This document shows, in pieces, positions 18,296 through 25,887 of a stretch of DNA of 64,000 bases. The notes below the pieces were generated by a model. The model was given only the letters and a program-made list of their open reading frames with translations. It ran no database searches and was not told the DNA's origin. The number at the start of each line of letters is the position of its first letter. Positions within the stretch are counted from its first letter, which is position 1. Both the position numbers and the translations under genes were made by a program. Source of the DNA: JANQRZ01 sp965215165 (GTDB taxonomy: Bacteria; Bacteroidota; Rhodothermia; Rhodothermales; JANQRZ01); contig CBDCCX010000006.1 in NCBI GenBank assembly GCA_965215165.1, positions 868,001-932,000 on the forward strand. The letters are read 5' to 3'.

Positions 18296-18821
18296 TTATT
18301 TCCGCAGCCGCCGCTGCGCTTCCGCTGCGATAGCCGCCTGAACGGCTTCGAAAACCTGCCGGTTGATCCGACCTGCCTCCCGAAGCTGAACCAGTTTCGC
18401 AGAGGCCTCCTCCGGCGTCGCCATCTTTTCTCGGACTGCCCGGAGAAGCTGACCGGCGATCCCCGAAATAGAAATGCCCAAGGGCTCTGGCCGCCTCGCG
18501 TCCGGCCTGCTCCTCGATCAGCAGAGGTAACCCCCAACTCATGGGCGAGCCGGATAGCTTGTCGCTCTCCCTCGTCGAGCAACGGAAGTGCAGGGAACTG
18601 CATGTCCGAGGGGCGCTCCACGACGAGCAGGTCGCCGATGTCGAAGTGGCGGCGGTACGCCTCCTCGCTCTCGAAGACACCCGCGATGAGTTCGCGCAGC
18701 ACGGCGGGCGGAACGAGCAGCCGGTCATGAGCCGCCGGATGAAGCGGCAACCTCCAGTGATCTTCTCCAGCGAGATGAGCGGGCCAGTATCGCAGACGAC
18801 ATGCCGAGAGAGAGCGCTCAC
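18296..18821 (-). pseudogene. DUF3368 (PIN-like) toxin-like gene with three frameshifts
   Basis: Joining three frames gives one DUF3368 protein of about 175 residues, a PIN-fold family usually paired with UPF0175. The N-terminus VVCDTGPLISLEKI carries the first PIN aspartate. A second frame supplies DRLLVPPAVLRELIAG, LPLLDEGERQAIRLAHELG (the acidic Glu/Asp motif), and a third LPLLIEEQAGREAARALG, then a further shift to GISISGIAGQLLRAVREK and the C-terminal helices up to AAEAQRRLRK. The breaks lie near 18728 (one base missing), at the C-run 18531-18535 (one extra) and at 18477-18479 (one extra). The last two are in homopolymers, so sequencing error is possible. The start is GTG, overlapping the stop of the UPF0175 gene. 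Confidence 0.75.
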
Positions 18822-19045
18822 GGATTCAACTCGGTCTCGACGTTCTCTGGCGAGTCCACGAGGATCGAGAAGCCGTAGCGCGGCAGCATCGCCTCGAAGG
18901 CGCGGCGCGTCATCCCGAGGGTCCGGCGCGCTTCGTGGCCGGAGAGCTTGCCGTTGCTGTAGAGTGTCGCCACGAGCGCTTCTTTGGCGTAACGCTCGTC
19001 AACGTCAAGGTCGGAGCGATTCGGGAGGTCGAGTGTGACGGTCAT
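18818..19045 (-). CDS. UPF0175 family protein (antitoxin-like)
   Basis: 75-residue protein of the UPF0175 family. It begins MTVTLDLPNRSDLDVDER and has the characteristic helix-turn-helix-like stretch ATLYSNGKLSGHEARRTLG and TRRAFEAMLPRYGFSI. UPF0175 proteins are small DNA-binding-like partners encoded just upstream of DUF3368 PIN-like proteins and are considered antitoxins. The stop overlaps the GTG start of the DUF3368 remnant, the usual arrangement. The module lies between two 30-bp direct repeats. This frame is intact although its partner is broken, so if the frameshifts are real the antitoxin has outlived the toxin. Confidence 0.85.
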   Translation of the reverse strand: MTVTLDLPNRSDLDVDERYAKEALVATLYSNGKLSGHEARRTLGMTRRAFEAMLPRYGFSILVDSPENVETELNP

Positions 19046-19118
19046 GGCAGCGAAGACCTAGAGAGGAGGATGGCCCGTGTCCAACGGTGCGAGCGTCGAG
19101 CCGGTTCGCGCGCCAGGC

Positions 19119-19148
19119 CGCGCCGCGCGGCCGTGGGCAGGCGCGCGT
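19119..19148. repeat. 30-bp direct repeat, copy 2
   Basis: Second copy of the repeat at 18265-18294, one base beyond the stop codon of the SpoU-type methyltransferase on the minus strand. Spacing between equivalent positions is 854 bases and encloses the whole UPF0175/DUF3368 module. Confidence 0.9.
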
Positions 19149-19149
19149 G

Positions 19150-19701
19150 CTACTTCTGCCGAACGAGGCCCACTAGCCCGAACGCGGCGACGCCGAAGGC
19201 GACGGCGACGTTGAGCGAGTGCTTCGCGCCCCACTGCGGAATCTCGAGCGCGAGGTCGCAGCGCTCGAGGACCGCCTGCCGCACGCCCTCGACCTCGTTG
19301 CCGAGGACCAGCGCGAGCGGAAACCGCTCCGGCTCCACCGAGGCGATGGCGGCCGAGGCGTCGGTCTGCTCGAGGGCCGCGAGGGTCCAGCCGTCGGCGC
19401 GCAGCCGGCCGAGCAGGGCGAGGGCGTCGGGCGCGTGGGTCCACGGAACGGTGTGCTCGGCCCCGAGGGCGGTCTTGGCGACGCGGACGTGCTCCGGCGT
19501 CGGGGTGTAGCCGGTGACGTAGACGTGGTCGAGGCGCGCGGCGTCGGCCGTGCGGAAGATCGAGCCGACGTTGTAGGCCGAGCGGATGTTGTCGAGCACC
19601 ACCGCGACGGGGTGGCGCGGGAGGGCAGCGAGGGCCTCGGGCGAGGGGCGGCCGAGCTCGTCGGGGCGAAGTTTTCTCACGGACCGGGGTGGGAGAGGCA
19701 T
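19150..19701 (-). CDS. SpoU/TrmH family RNA 2'-O-methyltransferase
   Basis: 183-residue SPOUT-class methyltransferase of the TrmH (SpoU) family, using S-adenosylmethionine to methylate ribose in tRNA or rRNA. Motif 1 is seen in VVLDNIRSAYNVGSIFRTAD, motif 2 in LALVLGNEVEGVRQAVL, and motif 3 in LEIPQWGAKHSLNVAVAFG, whose knot binds the cofactor. It lacks the extra N-terminal domain of RlmB-type enzymes, so a single-domain TrmH-like enzyme is likely; the target nucleotide cannot be told. The start ATG before PLPPRSVRKL gives the normal length; the very long open frame upstream is antisense noise over cmk. Confidence 0.92.
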   Translation of the reverse strand: MPLPPRSVRKLRPDELGRPSPEALAALPRHPVAVVLDNIRSAYNVGSIFRTADAARLDHVYVTGYTPTPEHVRVAKTALGAEHTVPWTHAPDALALLGRLRADGWTLAALEQTDASAAIASVEPERFPLALVLGNEVEGVRQAVLERCDLALEIPQWGAKHSLNVAVAFGVAAFGLVGLVRQK

Positions 19702-19767
19702 GGGGCGGCGGCGCAATGATACCTTACCCGTGCCTCGCGCGTCCCTCCGATCACCAACCGCCCCGCC

Positions 19768-20352
19768 ATGCGCCGCCTCCCGCTTCTCCTCGTCCTCGCC
19801 TCCGCGCTCCCGTTCCTCGCCTCCTGCACGGCGCTGCAGGAGATCGCCAACCTCCGCAACGTCGACTTCGCCATCGAGAACGTCACCGGCACGACGCTGG
19901 CCGGCATCAACGTCCAGGACGTGCGTTCCTTCGAGGACCTGGGCGGCGTGCAGGCGGCCCGGCTCGGCGTGGCGCTCGCGCGGGGCGAGATGCCGCTCTC
20001 GTTCACCCTCAACCTCGGCGCGTCGAACCCGGCCGAGAACGCGGTCAACGCCCGCCTGGTGAAGCTTGACTGGACGCTGCTGCTCGACGACACCGAGACC
20101 ATCAGCGGCATCTTCAACGACGAACGCGTGATCGCCCCCGGCACCGAGGTGCTGCTGCCGATCTCGATGGAGCTGGACCTGATCCGCTTCTTCGGCAGCA
20201 ACCTCGAGGACATCGTCGAGCTGGCCGCCGCCATCGCCGGCGAGGGCTCGAAGGAGATCGCCCTCCGCGCCCGCCCGACGGTCACCACGCCCATCGGCCC
20301 GATCACCTACCCGTCCGAGATCACGATCGTGAGCGAGCGCATCGGGCAGTGA
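19768..20352 (+). CDS. LEA14-like lipoprotein
   Basis: 194-residue lipoprotein with leader MRRLPLLLVLASALPFLASC and lipobox LAS before Cys20. The mature region resembles the LEA type 2 (LEA14/WHy) beta-sandwich: NVDFAIENVTGTTLAGINVQ, LNLGASNPAENAVNARLVKLDW, then ISGIFNDERVIAPGTEVLLPI. Such proteins are small secreted or lipid-anchored domains in bacteria, with roles in desiccation or envelope stress suspected but not shown. It is divergent from the methyltransferase (66-base gap) and reads towards cmk. Confidence 0.7.
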   Translation: MRRLPLLLVLASALPFLASCTALQEIANLRNVDFAIENVTGTTLAGINVQDVRSFEDLGGVQAARLGVALARGEMPLSFTLNLGASNPAENAVNARLVKLDWTLLLDDTETISGIFNDERVIAPGTEVLLPISMELDLIRFFGSNLEDIVELAAAIAGEGSKEIALRARPTVTTPIGPITYPSEITIVSERIGQ

Positions 20353-20361
20353 TCCGCTGGG

Positions 20362-20397
20362 GCATCCGGACCGGGAGTGGCACGGGTGCCCGGATGC
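20362..20397 (+). terminator. Stem-loop downstream of LEA14-like gene
   Basis: GCATCCGG at 20362-20369 and CCGGATGC at 20390-20397 form a perfect 8-bp stem just after the lipoprotein stop. There is no T-run after it, so it is only a weak candidate for an intrinsic terminator. Confidence 0.3.
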
Positions 20398-20426
20398 TCG
20401 CCGTCCGGTGAATGTGACGTTAACGC

Positions 20427-20456
20427 TTGGAGACAGGAATAGGCGGACGTATTTTG
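20427..20456 (+). promoter_or_regulatory. Candidate Bacteroidota-type promoter for cmk
   Basis: TTGG at 20427-20430, then 19 bases, then TATTTTG at 20450-20456, close to the TTTG / TAnnTTTG pattern of Bacteroidota housekeeping promoters. It lies about 38 bases before the cmk start. Confidence 0.4.
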
Positions 20457-20493
20457 CCAGTTCTGTCCGTTCCTCATCCACCCCCATGCGCGC

Positions 20494-21186
20494 GTGATCG
20501 TAGCCATCGACGGCCCGGCCGGCTCCGGCAAGAGCACCACGGCGCGCGGCGTTGCCCAGCGCCTCGGCTGGCTCTACCTCGACACCGGGGCCATGTACCG
20601 CACCGTCGCCCTCGCGTTCCAGGACCGCGGGGCCGCCTTCACCGACGAGGCCGCCGCCGACCTGCTGCCGTCGCTCGCGCTCGACCTCGACATGGGCGAG
20701 GACGGCCTCCTGACGATGCTCGACGGAGAAAACGTGACCTCCCGCATCCGCACGCCCGAGGCCAGCGAAGCCGCCAGCCACGTCAGCACGCTCCCCGCCG
20801 TCCGCCGCCGGCTCGTCGAGGAGCAGCGCCGCATGGCCGCCGAGCAGACCGCCGCCGGGCGCGGCGTGGTGATGGAAGGCCGCGACATCGGCACCGTCGT
20901 CGTCCCCGAGGCCGAGCTGAAAATCTACATGGTCGCCAACCCCGCCGAGCGCGCCGAGCGCCGCCACCGCGAGCTGACCGCACGCGGCGAAGCCGTCACG
21001 CTCGACGCCGTCGCCGAAGACATCGCCGAGCGCGACGCCCGCGACGCTGGCCGCGCCGTGTCGCCGCTGCGCCAAGCCGAAGACGCCGTCGTGCTCGACA
21101 CCACCGGGCTCGGCGTCGACGAGCAGATCGACCGCGTCGTCGCCCTCGTCCGCGAGCGCCGCGCCGTGCCTTCTACCTCTCCTTGA
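20494..21186 (+). CDS. cmk: Cytidylate kinase
   Basis: 230-residue (d)CMP kinase, phosphorylating CMP and dCMP with ATP for nucleotide synthesis. The P-loop GPAGSGKSTTARGVA is at residues 7-21, followed by LYLDTGAMYRTVALAF, the RIRTPEASEAASHVS CMP-binding insert region, VMEGRDIGTVVVPEAELKIYM and the lid RAERRHRELTARGE. Start is GTG, immediately before IVAIDGPAGSG. It precedes rpsA by about 157 bases, a neighbour relation seen in many bacteria, so the two may share transcription. The gap to rpsA holds no recognisable gene. Confidence 0.96.
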   Translation: MIVAIDGPAGSGKSTTARGVAQRLGWLYLDTGAMYRTVALAFQDRGAAFTDEAAADLLPSLALDLDMGEDGLLTMLDGENVTSRIRTPEASEAASHVSTLPAVRRRLVEEQRRMAAEQTAAGRGVVMEGRDIGTVVVPEAELKIYMVANPAERAERRHRELTARGEAVTLDAVAEDIAERDARDAGRAVSPLRQAEDAVVLDTTGLGVDEQIDRVVALVRERRAVPSTSP

Positions 21187-21343
21187 AAAGCAGGCACTCC
21201 CTGAAACGCAGGGCCTGAACGAACCCCGGCGGTACCGGCGCGCGAGACGCCGCCCTCTGGGCCATTCCTCCAACCAAAACCCACACGACTGGCCGCCTCT
21301 CGACCGCACGCTGCGGAGCGGCTGTTCCCACTAACGAACTCAC

Positions 21344-23881
21344 ATGCCAGAAGAGCTGGACACCACCAACCCGACCCCCGAGAGCGACGCCCCGACGACC
21401 CTCGCCGAGGTGACCCCGGAAACGGAGAACGCCACCGAGGCGGACGCCACCGCGAAGGATACCGCCGCCACGGACGCCGCCAAGGAGACGCAGGACGAGT
21501 CGATCCTCGACAAGGCCAGAGACTTCGTCGAGGACGCCGTCGAAGCGGCGGGCGACCTCGTCGAGGACGCCGTCGAGGCTGTCACCGACCGCGCCGAAGA
21601 CGTCGCCGACAGCGCCAAGAGCCTCCTCGACGAAGCCGTCGACAAGGCGAAGGACGTCGCCGCCGACGCCGCCGAAGCCGTCGCCGAGGCCGCCGAGACG
21701 GTCGTCGAGCGCATCACCGGCAGCGCCGGCACTGTCGACCCCGACGCGCCCGTCGCCGTCGAGAGCGCCGCCGACCTCGCGCCCGACATGGGGCAGTTCG
21801 GCTACACCGGCGAGATCCAGGGCGAAGTCATCTCGCTCGCCGACCTCGCGGACTACGAGAACCGCATCGCCCCCGAGGAGCCCGAGGAGAAGGACGAGGC
21901 GCTGATGGAGCTCTACGAGCAGTCCATGACGAGCGTCACCGAGGGCGAGATCGTCCACGGCCGCGTCGCCTCGATCGGCGACAAGGAGATCGTGATCGAC
22001 ATCGGCTTCAAGAGCGACGGCATCGTCAGCCGCAACGAGTTCAGCGAGGCCCTCGAGATCGGCGAGGAAGTGTCCGTCTTCCTCGAGCGGCTCGAGGACC
22101 GCCACGGCCAGCTCATCCTCTCCAAGACCAAGGCCGACGACGTCCAGCGGTGGCAGAAGATCGAGGAGGCCCACGAGACCGAGGGCATCCTCGAGGGCAC
22201 CATCATCCGCCGCATCAAGGGCGGCATGATCGTCGACCTGCTCGGGGCCGAGGCGTTCCTGCCCGGCTCGCAGATCGACGTCCGCCCGGTGCGCGACTTC
22301 GACGCCTACCTCGGCAAGACGATGGAGTACAAGGTCGTCAAGCTCAACCCGACCAACGGCAACGTCGTGGTCAGCCACAAGGCGCTCATCGAGAAGGATC
22401 TGGAAGAGCAGCGCGATAAGATTTTGGACTCGATGGAGGTCGGGCAGGTGCTCCAGGGCCAGGTCAAGAACATCGTCGACTTCGGCGTCTTCATCGACCT
22501 CGGCGGCGTGGACGGCCTGCTCCACATCACCGACCTGTCGTGGGGCCGCGTCGGCCACCCGTCCGAGGTGGTCGAGCTCGACCAGGAGCTCAACGTGGTG
22601 GTGCTCAACTACGAGAAGGAGCGCCAGCGCATCTCGCTCGGGCTCAAGCAGCTCCAGCCGCACCCGTGGGAGAACATCGAGGAGCGCCTCGTCGAGGGCC
22701 AGACCATCCAGGGCCGCGTCGTCTCGATCACCGACTACGGCGCGTTCGTCGAGCTCGAGAAGGGCATCGAGGGCCTGGTGCACATCTCCGAGATGAGCTA
22801 CACCGAGCACATCAAGCACCCCACCCAGAAGGTGCAGCTCGGCCAGATCGTCGACGTGAAGATCCTCAACGTGGACTCCGAGGACAAGAAGATCTCGCTC
22901 GGCATGAAGCAGCTCGAGGCCGACCCGTGGGAGGGCCTGCTCGACCGGATCTCGGTCGGCCAGACCATGAACGGCGTCGTGCGCAACATCACGAGCTTCG
23001 GGGCCTTCGTCGAGGTCGAGCCCGGCATCGACGGCCTGGTGCACGTCTCGGACCTCTCGTGGACGCAGCGCATCAAGCACCCCTCGGAGGTCGTCAAGAA
23101 GGGGCAGGAGCTCGAGATCCAGATCCTCGACATCGACGTGGCGCAGCGCCGCCTCTCGCTCGGCCACAAGCAGGTCCAGACCGACCCGTGGCAGCAGTAC
23201 GCCACCGCCTACGCCGAGGACACCGACACGACGGCGGTCGTCACCGAGGTCACCTCCGACGGCCTGCGCGTGGAGCTGCCGCTCGAGGCCCCGGCCTTCG
23301 TCCCGGCCAGCCACCTCGAGCGCACCGGCGACCCGACCGAGGCCTACGAGCCCGGCGAGACGCTGGAGCTGCGCGTGATCCGGCTCGACCGCAGCAGCCG
23401 CGACATCATCCTCTCGGAGACCGCCCGGCGCATGGCTGCCGAGCGCGCCGAGAAGAACGCGGAGCGCGCCGAGAAGTCGGCCGAGCGCCGCGAGGAGCAG
23501 CGCTCGGTGCGCGAGTTCCAGAGCAGCTCGCGCGGCCCGGCCACGATCGGTGAGCTGAGCGGCCTCGAGGCCCTCAAGGCCAAGATGGAAGCCCAGGAGG
23601 ACGCGGCCGACGAGGAACCCGAGGTCACGCCCGCCGACGCCACGGTCGACACCGACGAGGCGATGATCGAGGGCGAGGCCGGCCAGACGCCGGAGATGAT
23701 GGACCAGCCCGCCGACAAAGCCGTCGCCGACGCCACCGGGGACGACGACGCGGAGGAGGGCGAGTCCGCCGAGCTAGGCAAAGCCGATGCCACCGTCGAA
23801 GGCGACGATGCTGAGGCCGTCGCCAAGCAAGCGGAGGAGACGGCTGAGCAAGAGCCGGCCGAGGAGGAGAAGGAAGGCTAG
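21344..23881 (+). CDS. rpsA: 30S ribosomal protein S1 with long helical N-terminal extension
   Basis: 845 residues, longer than usual S1 (about 550-650). Six S1/OB RNA-binding domains start near residues 200, 280, 366, 451, 539 and 625. Domains 3-5 are classic, with DFGVFIDLGGVDGLLHITDL, DYGAFVELEKGIEGLVHISEM and SFGAFVEVEPGIDGLVHVSDL. Residues 1 to about 195 form an acidic, Ala-rich extension; residues 50-125 repeat amphipathic units such as ARDFVEDAVEAAG, DLVEDAVEAV and DKAKDVAADAAEAVAEA, resembling LEA-type helices. The C-terminal 145 residues are also acidic and unstructured in appearance. S1 binds mRNA and the 30S subunit. Transcription is closed by a strong hairpin terminator just after the stop. 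Confidence 0.93.
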   Translation: MPEELDTTNPTPESDAPTTLAEVTPETENATEADATAKDTAATDAAKETQDESILDKARDFVEDAVEAAGDLVEDAVEAVTDRAEDVADSAKSLLDEAVDKAKDVAADAAEAVAEAAETVVERITGSAGTVDPDAPVAVESAADLAPDMGQFGYTGEIQGEVISLADLADYENRIAPEEPEEKDEALMELYEQSMTSVTEGEIVHGRVASIGDKEIVIDIGFKSDGIVSRNEFSEALEIGEEVSVFLERLEDRHGQLILSKTKADDVQRWQKIEEAHETEGILEGTIIRRIKGGMIVDLLGAEAFLPGSQIDVRPVRDFDAYLGKTMEYKVVKLNPTNGNVVVSHKALIEKDLEEQRDKILDSMEVGQVLQGQVKNIVDFGVFIDLGGVDGLLHITDLSWGRVGHPSEVVELDQELNVVVLNYEKERQRISLGLKQLQPHPWENIEERLVEGQTIQGRVVSITDYGAFVELEKGIEGLVHISEMSYTEHIKHPTQKVQLGQIVDVKILNVDSEDKKISLGMKQLEADPWEGLLDRISVGQTMNGVVRNITSFGAFVEVEPGIDGLVHVSDLSWTQRIKHPSEVVKKGQELEIQILDIDVAQRRLSLGHKQVQTDPWQQYATAYAEDTDTTAVVTEVTSDGLRVELPLEAPAFVPASHLERTGDPTEAYEPGETLELRVIRLDRSSRDIILSETARRMAAERAEKNAERAEKSAERREEQRSVREFQSSSRGPATIGELSGLEALKAKMEAQEDAADEEPEVTPADATVDTDEAMIEGEAGQTPEMMDQPADKAVADATGDDDAEEGESAELGKADATVEGDDAEAVAKQAEETAEQEPAEEEKEG

Positions 23882-23906
23882 CTCGTCCGGCGGTCAGCAG
23901 CACACG

Positions 23907-23938
23907 GGGCGGCGATCTACGGGTCGCCGCCCTTTTTT
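23907..23938 (+). terminator. Intrinsic terminator of rpsA
   Basis: A 9-bp GC-rich stem (GGGCGGCGA at 23907-23915 with TCGCCGCCC at 23924-23932), an 8-base loop and six T residues directly after. Confidence 0.9.
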
Positions 23939-23991
23939 GTTGAGCAAAATCATTGCGCGGCTGGGCTTTCAGCCCCAGGCCAGACTCTCGG

Positions 23992-25800
23992 TCACATGGA
24001 GGTGACGACCCACGATCCGCCTCTCTGGGTCAGCCGCCAGGTGTCGGTCCGGTTGAGGACCTCTACCTGGTCGGTCGTCGCATCCCGGAACGCGACGCGC
24101 GTCCGGACGGAGACCTGGGCGTGCTGACCATCCACCTCCACGGTTCGAATGCTCACCGTGGATCGGATATCCTCGGCCGTTTCGAAGAAGCCGCGCCACC
24201 TGATGTCGAGGCCTTGGTAGATCCGGCGCAGCGCAGCCGCGTCCTCAAGGTTGAGCGCACCGGCCAGCCGCTGACTGATGCCGGTAGCGGCAGCGGTGGC
24301 AGCGGCTGTTGCGGCAGCCTCGGGCGATGGGTCCGGCGGCGGAGTCGAGGGCGCGCGGGGTGTGGAACGTGCTCGCTGGGCGTCGCGCCGTGCGTTGTAG
24401 TAGGCGATGGCAGCGTCGTTGTAGGTTCGCTCCGCTTCGGCATAGCTGGCAGGGGTGCCGCGCTCGAACGCGACGGCCGCCGCCGCTTGGTGCCTGAGCG
24501 CCTGCTGAAACTGGTCCTCGTCTTCTGCGCCGTCGCGCTCGGCCCGTCCCTTCGCTTGGCGGGCCAGCGTGCGTTTTGCTTCGGCCTTTTCCCTGGCCGT
24601 CGGGGCGGTCGCCTCAGGGGGAGAGGCCTCGGGGAGAACAGGCGCGGAAGAGCCGCCGGCCGCCGGCTCAGCGGCCACGGTCGCCGAGTCTATCACCGGT
24701 TGGGCGAGGGGCGCGGCGTCCAGGGGAAGTTGTACGGTCTCGTCGGCGGGCGCACGGTCCGCGGTGCCAGGACGCAGAAGCGCGACGCCGACGGCCAGGA
24801 GCACGCCGACGCCCACCGCGCTGCCCACGCGCCACCGTACGGATTGGGGTTTCGTAGCTGGCCGAGCCGCAAGCGGTGCCGGCGCAGGTGGCGGTTCCTT
24901 GGCGAGTGGGAAGGCGAGGTCAGACGGAGCCAGCGGGGCCGTAACCGTATCGTCCGAGGCCTGGGTCGCCTCAGACGGGTCGCGCGGAGCCGATTCGCGT
25001 TCGGCCTGCACGACCTCGAGGGCCTCGGCAACCGCGCCGAAGTCAGCGTAGCGAGCAGCCCGATCTTTCCCTAGGCACTGCGCGATGACGTGGCCGAGCG
25101 CCTCGTTTCCAGCTACGCGGCCAAGCCCGAGGGGGGGCGGGTGGTCGTGGAGGATTTTGTAGATGATCGTCGTGATCCGGTCGCCGGTGAAGGCGGCCTG
25201 CCCGGTGAGCAGTTCGTAGAGCATCGACCCGAACGAGAAGATGTCCGTGCGAGCGTCGACCGGATCGCCCTTGACTTGCTCCGGAGACATGTAGCGGGGC
25301 GTGCCGATGCTCGAATGCGTCAGGGTGTGTGGGCCAGATTCGATCCGGGCAATCCCGAAGTCCATCACCTTGGCCCGGCCGTCTGCGGTGACCCGGACGT
25401 TGTCGGGTTTCACGTCGCGGTGGACGACGCCGCGTTGGTGGGCATAGTGCAATCCCTGAGCCACCTGCAGCGCCAGGTCGATCTTCTGGTCGAGCGGGAG
25501 CGTGCCGGTGCGGATGTGCTCGCTGAGGTCGGTGCCGTCGAGCAGCTCCATCACGAAGTAGGGCCGGCCGTCGTGCTCGCCAGCGTCGTAGATGGTCATG
25601 ACGTTGGGGTGTGAGAGCCGCCCGGCCGAGGCGATCTCGCGCAGGAAGCGGGCGCGCAGCTCCGGTGCCCGCATGATGTGCTCCGAAACGACCTTGACGG
25701 CCACCTCGCGCCCGATCACCGGGTCGTAGGCGCGGTACACCAAGCCCATGCCGCCTCGGCCTACCTCTCCGCGGACGATATATTTTCCGATCTGCTCCAT
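23992..25800 (-). CDS. Transmembrane Ser/Thr protein kinase with NTF2-like tail
   Basis: 602-residue PknB-type (Hanks) kinase. The glycine loop GEVGRGGMGLVY is at residues 11-22, the ATP lysine in EVAVKV (Lys36), the catalytic loop HRDVKPDN (127-134), DFG at 147-149 and RYMSPEQ at 169-175. The catalytic domain ends near 265. One membrane helix lies at about 325-343. The outer part has a Pro/Ala-rich stretch and a helical segment (about 405-500), then a C-terminal region from about 510 (RLAGALNLEDAAALRRIYQG to WRLTQRGGSWVVTSM) with the look of an NTF2/SnoaL-like sensor fold. It follows the PEGA/FGE gene by 87 bases and probably acts with it. The ligand and targets are unknown. Confidence 0.9.
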   Translation of the reverse strand: MEQIGKYIVRGEVGRGGMGLVYRAYDPVIGREVAVKVVSEHIMRAPELRARFLREIASAGRLSHPNVMTIYDAGEHDGRPYFVMELLDGTDLSEHIRTGTLPLDQKIDLALQVAQGLHYAHQRGVVHRDVKPDNVRVTADGRAKVMDFGIARIESGPHTLTHSSIGTPRYMSPEQVKGDPVDARTDIFSFGSMLYELLTGQAAFTGDRITTIIYKILHDHPPPLGLGRVAGNEALGHVIAQCLGKDRAARYADFGAVAEALEVVQAERESAPRDPSEATQASDDTVTAPLAPSDLAFPLAKEPPPAPAPLAARPATKPQSVRWRVGSAVGVGVLLAVGVALLRPGTADRAPADETVQLPLDAAPLAQPVIDSATVAAEPAAGGSSAPVLPEASPPEATAPTAREKAEAKRTLARQAKGRAERDGAEDEDQFQQALRHQAAAAVAFERGTPASYAEAERTYNDAAIAYYNARRDAQRARSTPRAPSTPPPDPSPEAAATAAATAAATGISQRLAGALNLEDAAALRRIYQGLDIRWRGFFETAEDIRSTVSIRTVEVDGQHAQVSVRTRVAFRDATTDQVEVLNRTDTWRLTQRGGSWVVTSM

Positions 25801-25832
25801 ACCTAGCCCGCAAGCCCTGACCAGCCGCCAAA

Positions 25833-25866
25833 CATAAAAGACCCATCGGCAAAATACCTATGGGCC
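25833..25866 (-). terminator. Weak hairpin, possible terminator or internal promoter, before kinase
   Basis: GACCCAT (25840-25846) and ATGGGCC (25860-25866) pair with one wobble, and on the minus strand TTTTATG follows. The loop contains TATTTTG (minus strand, 25850-25856), which resembles a Bacteroidota -7 box. The element could attenuate read-through from the FGE-like gene or provide separate kinase transcription. Confidence 0.35.
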
Positions 25867-25887
25867 TTCTTAGGAAGCACAGGAAGA

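Noticed and set aside
21173..23314. 713-residue frame antisense to rpsA
   Set aside because: Low-complexity Leu/Val/Asp-rich translation caused by the repeated S1 domains on the other strand.
23950..23990. Short hairpin past the kinase stop as a terminator
   Set aside because: The stem around CTGGGCTTTCAGCCC is bulged and lacks a good T-run on the minus strand, so it was not called.
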